NCBI GenBank assembly: GCA_016584305.1
Contig: JACEEZ010011952.1
Location: 56,081-120,080, forward strand
From: Chionoecetes opilio
Taxonomy: Eukaryota; Arthropoda; Malacostraca; Decapoda; Majidae
Direction: 5' to 3'
DNA length: 64,000 nucleotides
The notes under the pieces are model-generated. The model was given only the letters and a program-made list of their open reading frames with translations, was not told where the DNA came from and searched no databases. Below, in pieces: positions 23,034-64,000 of the stretch. The position numbers were made by a program, and so were the translations under genes. Each line of letters begins with the position of its first letter. Within the stretch, counting starts at the first letter, position 1.

Positions 23034-23368
23034 CTAGCCGCAAAGCCGCCCACCGGGCGGACTTTTTGGCTAGCTCCTGCGGAGGACTATTGGTGGGCCA
23101 AAGGCCCACCAAACACAGACTCTCCAGATAGCCCCTTCTAGCTTTCCTGAAATCATGAAACCCATTCACTCACCCATTACCCGTCACCCCCCACCCATTC
23201 ACTCACCCATTACCCATTACTCCCCATCTATTCCCTCACCCATCACCCATCACCCCCCACCCATTCACTCACCCATTACCCATCACGGCTTAAAACCTTC
23301 CCCTGGTCAACCCGGTTCCAAAAATGTGCCATATGATGGGATTGCACCACGGGGGGCGGAACCTATAC

Positions 23369-23399
<31 letters not shown>

Positions 23400-23422
23400 A
23401 CACTTTCGCTTTTATTAATATA
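23034..23422 (-). mobile_element. Helitron-like element H4 (short)
   Basis: On the minus strand the 5' end is near 23422 (TATTAATAAAAGCGAAAGTG). A CA/TG tract follows, then GTTGACCAGGGGAAGG, the ATGGGTAATGGGTGAGTGAA minisatellite and the 3' hairpin CCGCCC-GGT-GGGCGG with CTAG at 23034-23037. Its 5' end directly abuts the CTAG of the next copy (23423-23426). Confidence 0.75.
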
Positions 23423-23530
23423 CTAGCCGCAAAGCCGCCCTCCGGGCGGACTTTTTGGCTAGCTCCTGCGGAGGGCTATTGGTGGGCCTTCGGCCCACCA
23501 AACATGGACTCTCCAGATAGCCCCTTAAAG
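23423..23530 (-). mobile_element. Helitron-like 3' fragment H5
   Basis: Only the 3' module remains: CTAG, hairpin and the GGGCC/GGCCC inverted motifs, to AGGGGCTATCTGGAGAG. It is head to tail with H4. Confidence 0.7.
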
Positions 23531-23598
23531 ATAGCCCAGATAGCCATCTTAAACTTGATATGATCCCTTTACATCACAGCTGAGTTACCACTTTTAAT

Positions 23599-23602
<4 letters not shown>

Positions 23603-23686
<84 letters not shown>
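23603..23686. repeat. (CT)n microsatellite
   Basis: Pure CT run of about 84 bp. Confidence 0.97.
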
Positions 23687-23692
<6 letters not shown>

Positions 23693-24114
23693 GCCTCGCC
23701 AGCTGAGTTTGTTTGTAAACAAAAAACGGGGTTTTTGCGTTCCATTTGTGACACGCGAACCCAGAACCAGGAACTGAACCCAACCCTGAACTGAAAGAAC
23801 TGGTTCCTGGAACTTGGGCACAAATGGAAGAGGCCTGATGCTAGCTTTTCTGTAGTTCCAAGTCTTGTTGGTGATTATTTGATAGATAACAACAAGGGTA
23901 AGGAGTATACAAGTAGGTTTTGTTGTATATACGATTGATCTTTGTAACTTGTGGGACGTGAGGCAAAAAAAGGTTTGAGAATTTACTTGTAATTAACTGT
24001 CATCATCACAATAAAACAAATCTAGGAATCTAATAAATTCTGCATGAACGTAATTTGGTTTAGTTGTCTTTAAACGTAATTTACCTTAAAGTTCATTATT
24101 TTGTGTATTTTCCT

Positions 24115-24349
24115 GAGCTGTGTTTTTGTCGTCCAAGCATCGTCTTGGTACGAAGACCGTTTTTTCTCGCAATTGAAAACGGATTGGTTTCTGCGACAAA
24201 AATACAACAACCTTGGTAGGGGCCGAAATAATAATCAGTCCAAAACATTGCAAACAATATCACAAAGCAGTATAACACACATTTCAGCAAATGTTATTGG
24301 AGTGATCTTCGTGATCCAAGACGGTGCTTGGACGACAAAAACACGGCTC
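24115..24349. mobile_element. MITE with ~41-bp inverted ends
   Basis: Arms 24115-24155 and 24308-24349 share GTGTTTTTGTCGTCCAAGC in inverted orientation. The element is about 235 bp with no coding. Confidence 0.65.
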
Positions 24350-24733
24350 TGATTCTCTAACTGCAACGTACGTCATCATTTTTTCCCTCCCTCTCTCTCG
24401 GGTCAAGGCTCATGACGTGCTGTGTTTAAAACGAGTTCCGGCACTGACCAGGGAAAAGGAAATACCCCTCGGCCAAATACAAGGAATACATGTTCCTCTG
24501 AACCTTACACATAACTTTTCCTATTTTCTCTCGTATTTTTTAATGAAATTTGTATAAATATTTTTTCGTATTCTTGTTTCCTTTTAGCCTTCAGTGGTTA
24601 CTAGTACACGATGTCGCAATGACTCTTTGACTCACCATTTTCCCTCCCAGGGCCGGATTTAGACAGGAGCAGCATAGGCAGCTGCTACGTGATTGGGGTC
24701 GCCCACACAGGTAGGCCTACTGCGAACCATCTA

Positions 24734-25549
24734 TCTATAATAATATAAGCGAAAGTGTGTGCGTCTGTCTGTTTGTCTGTCTGTCTGTCTGTGTGTGTGT
24801 GTGTGTGTGTGTGTGGTATAGGTTCCGCCCCCCGTGGCGCAGACACCTCATATGGCACATTTTTGGAATCAGGTTGACCAGGGGAAGGTCATAAGCCCAA
24901 TAATGAGATGATCCGATCACTTTTTTTCTCTTTTTTTTTTAGCAGCCTATTAGCGAGAATTGTGAAAACAAAAGTGGGTTGCGAGAATAGAGGAAGCCTT
25001 GATGTAGGGTGATGGGTAATGGGTGAGTGAATGGGTGGGGTGATGGGTAATGGGTGAGTGAATGGGTGGGGTGATGGGTAATGGGTGAGTGAATGGGTGG
25101 GGTGATGGGTAATGGGTGAGTGAATGGGTGGGGTGATGGGTAATGGGTGTGGGGTGATGGGTGAGTGAATGGTGGGGGGTGATGGGTTGGGGTGATGGGT
25201 GAGGGAATAGGTGGGGGGTGATGGGTAATGGGTGAGTGAATGGGTGTGTGGTAATGGGTAATGGGTGAGTGAATGGGTGGGGGGTGATGGGTAATGGGTG
25301 AGTGAATGGGTGGGGGGTGATGGGTAATGGGTTAGTGAATGGGTGGGGGGTGATGGGTAATGGGTGAGTGAATGGGTGGGGGGAATACATACATTTCTAC
25401 ATCCATGATTTCAGTTAAGTTAGAAGGGGCTATCTGGAGAGTCCATGTTTGGTGGGCCGAAGGCCCACCAAACACAGGTGGTGGGCCCACCAATAGCCCT
25501 CCGCAGGAGCTAGCCAAAAAGTCCGCCCGGAGGGCGGCTTTGCGGCTAG
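24734..25549 (+). mobile_element. Helitron-like element H6, full length
   Basis: The most complete copy. It starts TCTATAATAATATAAGCGAA after an A (an alternative TC lies 4 bp upstream), followed by a GTCT/GT tract and GTTCCGCCCCCCGTGGCGCA. An internal minisatellite with core GGTGATGGGTAATGGGTGAG spans about 25010-25390. It ends with a CCGCCC-GGA-GGGCGG hairpin at 25523-25537 and CTAG at 25546-25549 before a T. TC start, CTRR end, subterminal hairpin and A/T flanks are the classic Helitron signature (family knowledge). No protein coding; mobilised in trans if at all. Confidence 0.8.
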
Positions 25550-26480
25550 TGGAGCTATAAAGGGCAGGTCATTTGCATTTTCTAACCCCTATAACAGACG
25601 TCGGAAATGAAAAATAAACGTAAGGGGGGTCTGAGGGGGGAGGGGTCTGTGTTCCCTCAGTTAAGTTAGGTTTCGTAACTAATGTCCAGGTTAGGTTAGT
25701 GAACTAGATAGGGGTCGGGGGAGGGGGGGAATCAGGTCAGAAAAGTATTGGTAAATAGGGAGCATTGTATTCAACTGCAGTTTTACCGGAAGGAGCTCAG
25801 AGGGGTTGGAGGAGCAGCGGAAGGCGGGGAGGAGGAGGAATAGTAGCGGGGTTTCTCCGGGAAAATGTTTTGTTACTTCAGATTGATTGATTTAATGCCT
25901 AAAAAGATGAATGTGCCAGACATCAGAGGTCATATGACACTTGTTACTTCAGAGCGAAAGTCTGACCTAGCGTCCTTAATCCCTTCTCGTTCACCTCCCT
26001 CACATACGTCACGATACGTGTTTCTTGGAAAGCGGCAACATAACTACGCGGGGAATTCCGCTGTGACCGTCTTGGCTGGACAAGGCGGGCTGGCCGTCGT
26101 GGCACCTCCACTCATTACCAACCCCGCGACGCACACTGCTACTTAAGATGCTGAGTGAGCGGCAAGGAACACACACACTCACCTGTTGTTGTGCTGGAGG
26201 CAAGACACCGCGTCGACACACTACTTTCAGGCCTTGACGCGGGCTGAACTTCTGAAGGCTTCACGGCACTGTGTTGACATGTGGCGTGGCGGTGACGCGC
26301 GGTAAGCAAGTGCCGAGTGATTTATAGTGCAATGCAAACTTTAATTCCATTATCTGAAGCGTTGGTTGACTTTATTAATTCAGATTCAACCAAAACAAAA
26401 GTTAAAAGACTATATTTTATTTTAAATGAAATGTACGTAAAGTGACTTTATATACGTAAGCTACCTACCTACCGTACATA
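25550..26480. other. Intergenic stretch, no firm gene
   Basis: Includes GGTTAGGTTAG-type motifs at 25665-25710 and a repeat at about 25880-25945 shared with 26763-26826 (ATTGATTGATTTAATG, then CCAGACATCA). A GC-rich stretch at 25980-26300 has short open frames on both strands. On the minus strand CAACAG followed by GTGAGTGTG near 26185 looks like a donor and could mark an unresolved 5' exon. Confidence 0.4.
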
Positions 26481-26564
26481 ACGAAAACAGAAATGAGTGA
26501 ACACAGAAAACAGTAAAATAACTCTGAAAATCACAGGAAACAATCAACGAAGAGAAAACAAACT

Positions 26565-26864
26565 ATGGCAGTCTTCAGCAGAAAACTCTTTCCCATCCTC
26601 CTCCTCCTCCTTACAACCATCATTACGGCATCGCCTCTCCCCCTCCGCCCGCCACGAGCCATCGGTTTCTGCGCCACCTGTCATATATGGGTAGGCGGCC
26701 GATGCATACCAGACGGGCGCTGCTTCTCGCCTGCTACTCCCTCCCCGACAGAACGCACACCAAGATTGATTGATTTAATGTCAAAAAGGGGGAAATATGC
26801 CAGACATCAAAGGTCATATGGCACTAAGCATAAAAAAAAGGGAGGGGTTAGAGAGAAAGAGTGA
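26565..26864 (+). CDS. Candidate secreted cysteine-containing small peptide
   Basis: ATG in a good context (AAACTATGG) opens 99 codons. Residues 1-22 look like a signal peptide: basic MAVFSRK, hydrophobic FPILLLLLTTIIT and a small-residue end TAS. A Pro/Arg segment PLPLRPPRA follows, then four cysteines in FCATCHIWVGG, RCIPDGRCF. The order signal, Pro/Arg, Cys resembles several crustacean antimicrobial peptide families, but the cysteine spacing was not matched to any. From about residue 67 the frame enters a dispersed repeat (26763-26826), so the natural C-terminus may be shorter, spliced or TE-derived. A possible donor is GTAGGC near 26690. Function unknown. Confidence 0.4.
   Translation: MAVFSRKLFPILLLLLTTIITASPLPLRPPRAIGFCATCHIWVGGRCIPDGRCFSPATPSPTERTPRLIDLMSKRGKYARHQRSYGTKHKKKGGVREKE
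26763..26826 (+). repeat. Dispersed repeat fragment
   Basis: GATTGATTGATTTAATG then CCAGACATCAAAGGTCATAT, similar to about 25880-25945. The ATTG repeats recall the tail of the RTE-like LINE at 43933, but relationship is not shown. Confidence 0.6.
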
Positions 26865-27089
26865 AACGGTGAGGGAAGGAGAGAGGAATGGCCGGGATGT
26901 TACAGCAGGATGGTTAAATCAAATGAAGGATATGCAAGTGTTGGACGAAGGAGTCACCAAGTCGCACACCAAGAGCTCAGTTCACCCACGTCTTCAAAAA
27001 GGCACTCCATCGCCTTCCCTTGAGACGCCTTCCTCCCCATCCAGGCAGACTGCACAGCAACGCGGACTGGACTACAAAGAGTGTTCATT

Positions 27090-27830
27090 GACAGCTAAAG
27101 AAAGATAACACGTGTAACAGAAAGATAACACGTGTAACAGAAAGAAAGATAACACGTGTAACAGAAAGAAAGATAACACGTGTAACAGAAAGATAACACG
27201 TGTAACAGAAAGAAAGATAACACGTTTAACAGAAAGATAACACGTGTAACTGAAAGAAAGATAACATTTGTAACAAAGATAACACGTGTAACAGAAAGAA
27301 AGATAACACTTGTAACAGAAAGAAAGATAACACGTGTAACAGAAAGATAACACTTGTAACAGAAAGAAAGATAACACGTGTAACAGAAAGAAAGATAACA
27401 CTTGTAACAGAAAGAAATTAAGATAGCACTTGTAACAGAAAGAAATTAGATAACACTTGTAACAGAAATAAAGATAACACTTGTAACAGAAAGAAAGATA
27501 ACACTTGTAACAGAAAGAAAGATAACACGTGTAACAGAAAGAAAGATAACACTTGTAACAGAAAGAAATTAAGATAGCACTTGTAACAGAAAGAAATTAG
27601 ATAACACTTGTAACAGAAATAAAGATAACACTTGTAACAGAAAGAAAGATAACACGTGTAACAGAAATAAAGATAACACTTGTAACAGAAAGATAACACG
27701 TGTAACAGAAATAAAGATAACACGTGTAACAGAAATAAAGATAACACGTGTAACAGAAATAAAGATAACACGTGTAACAGAAATAAAGATAACACGTGTA
27801 ACAGAAAGAAAGATAAGTCACGTGTAGCCT
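27090..27830 (+). repeat. 20/24-bp minisatellite
   Basis: Tandem GATAACACGTGTAACAGAAA units, with or without an extra GAAA, giving 20- and 24-bp forms and CACTTG variants. CACGTG E-box cores recur in many units. The long minus-strand frames here are repeat artefacts. Confidence 0.95.
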
Positions 27831-28989
27831 AGACAGTGACAAAAATGTGGTGATAGAAAATGAGTAAAAATGACACAGAAGTTGAGGCATGAACGTGTTA
27901 TAATGATGGAAGCTGCAGAAATAGACCCAAGTGGATGTGGTGACAAGAGTGAACAGTTGAAAACAAGTGAAGCTGAACTGTGAATGTAATGACAATGTGT
28001 ATGGGAGAAATATGCATCTGTAAAAAGAAGTGTAGACTAACTTTTGCCACTCCATGTAAGGGTTACAAGGAACAGGGTACCAGTGTAGGATGATATTCAT
28101 GATATTTCTGGTTTCAATAAAGGCCAAGTAAAACAATTCCTTTATCTCGAAAGGGAGAAAGAATGAGAACTTGTGGAGAATAAGTTATAAGCTTTAAACC
28201 TACCCTGTTAGATTGATAAGCAGGAACACAAGAGAATATACTTTTATCCACACATACACACATATATATGTATATAATTCTTACCTAGCTTAGACATGAT
28301 AACAAAACAAATTGGGACAAACAATAACATGATTCCAAGGGTCTCTGCTAGGCTACTACAACTGCTCATCATGGCACGTAACATTGTTAGAAAAAATATA
28401 ATGAAGAACATTCTCTCACCAAGAAAATATGGAATGAATAACACTATAAGTTTATTTTTGTTGTGTTTGAGGGAGAGGGGATAAAGATGTAACCTCTCCT
28501 CTAGACTAGACAGCACATTTGTGACACATAATATATACCTTCTGTCTTTATACAATAAATTTACTTCTGAATACGTATACAACCTTATGTACATACACAG
28601 AGGCTGACTAGGTTACAAGACAAAACATTTGTTGGACCTGACTCAAGGGAGGAGAGTAATAAATGACGTGAAACTTTGTCATTCACTTGTTTCTGATATT
28701 TACTTGTTGTGGGTTTATTATCTGGTATGGCAGAGAACACTTCTACCATTGACTTGTAGGGCACGACACCCCAACACCACTGGCTTGTATGACTTATAAA
28801 GTTATAATTATCTCCTCACTGCACCATCTCTTCATGATAAAGAACTCCCCTCACTACACCACTGGCTAGTAGGACATTATGATAGCTCCTTACCATACTA
28901 CCATACCACATTAGTCTCCACAAAACACCACTAGCTAATTGGACAAGCCCCATACCATTACCACCGACTTGCATCATCCAACTACATGG
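27831..28989. other. Stretch downstream of the tweek stop, no gene seen
   Basis: AT-rich with short accidental frames only. It lies 3' of the minus-strand gene and may include its 3' UTR. AATAAA on the minus strand occurs at 28451-28456 as one possible polyadenylation signal, but nothing decides it. Confidence 0.4.
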
Positions 28990-29213
28990 GATTAAAAAGG
29001 AAATAAGGAAAAACCGGTTCACAAATAGAGTGGTAAATGATTGAACTCAGTCGTCAGGTGGTCAGTGCGGAGTCAATAGGGAGCTTTAAAAGGAGGCTGG
29101 ATAAATTGATGGATGGGGATGAAAGGTGGATGTAGGTAGTGTTAAGTAACAGGAACTACCACGTGTAGGTCTCGCAGCCTCTTGTAGCTTCCTTATTTTC
29201 TTATGTTCTTATG
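28990..29213 (+). mobile_element. LINE 3' end fragment
   Basis: Translated pieces match the usual C-terminus of a non-LTR ORF2: NRFTNRVVND, then VVSAESIGSFKRRLDK and MDGDERWM before a stop, with a small frame break. The 3' UTR (GGAACTACCACGTGTAGGTC, CTCTTGTAGCTTCCTTATTT) ends in tandem TTCTTATG. Many copies of the same tail are spread through the tweek introns. Confidence 0.75.
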
Positions 29214-29215
29214 TA

Positions 29216-64000
<34,785 letters not shown>

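Noticed and set aside
27090..27830. CRISPR-like array with regular units
   Set aside because: Units are contiguous tandem repeats with no unique spacers, in a eukaryotic genome.

Overview
This window is eukaryotic nuclear DNA from an arthropod, most likely a decapod crustacean. That assignment is an inference from the arthropod-like protein, the very high density of (GT)n and (CT)n tracts and minisatellites, and the mix of Helitron, RTE-like LINE, tRNA-SINE and MITE copies. No bacterial, phage or CRISPR feature is present.

The one clear gene is on the minus strand from beyond 64000 down to 29216. It is the C-terminal part of the BLTP1/KIAA1109 (Drosophila tweek, worm lpd-3) bridge-like lipid-transfer protein. 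I placed 33 exons by splice sites; all junction phases agree and the joined exons give 1961 codons plus a stop. Nearly every intron holds a minisatellite, MITE, retroelement tail or microsatellite. In several places a repeat touches or copies a splice site.

The left 29 kb is mainly repeats. Bases about 1440-10000 are an error-rich copy of about 10100-17590, with lengthened homopolymers and absorbed single bases. This looks like an unpolished or falsely duplicated assembly segment. Helitron-like elements with an internal minisatellite occur around 0.56-2.1 kb, 10.0-10.3 kb, 23.0-23.5 kb and 24.7-25.5 kb, with two head-to-tail junctions. A hAT-like element (16454-17644) carries a small ORF. A very long palindrome lies at 21.2-22.1 kb.

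Three weaker gene candidates are on the plus strand or inside the hAT-like element: a possible two-exon small gene (17756-17839 and 21039-21176), a possible secreted cysteine-containing peptide (26565-26864) and the hAT-internal ORF (16932-17216). None of the three was recognised by family. The long open frames at 29.2-30.6, 38.3-39.0, 46.8-49.0, 54.7-56.1 and 58.6-59.9 kb are products of minisatellites, not genes.
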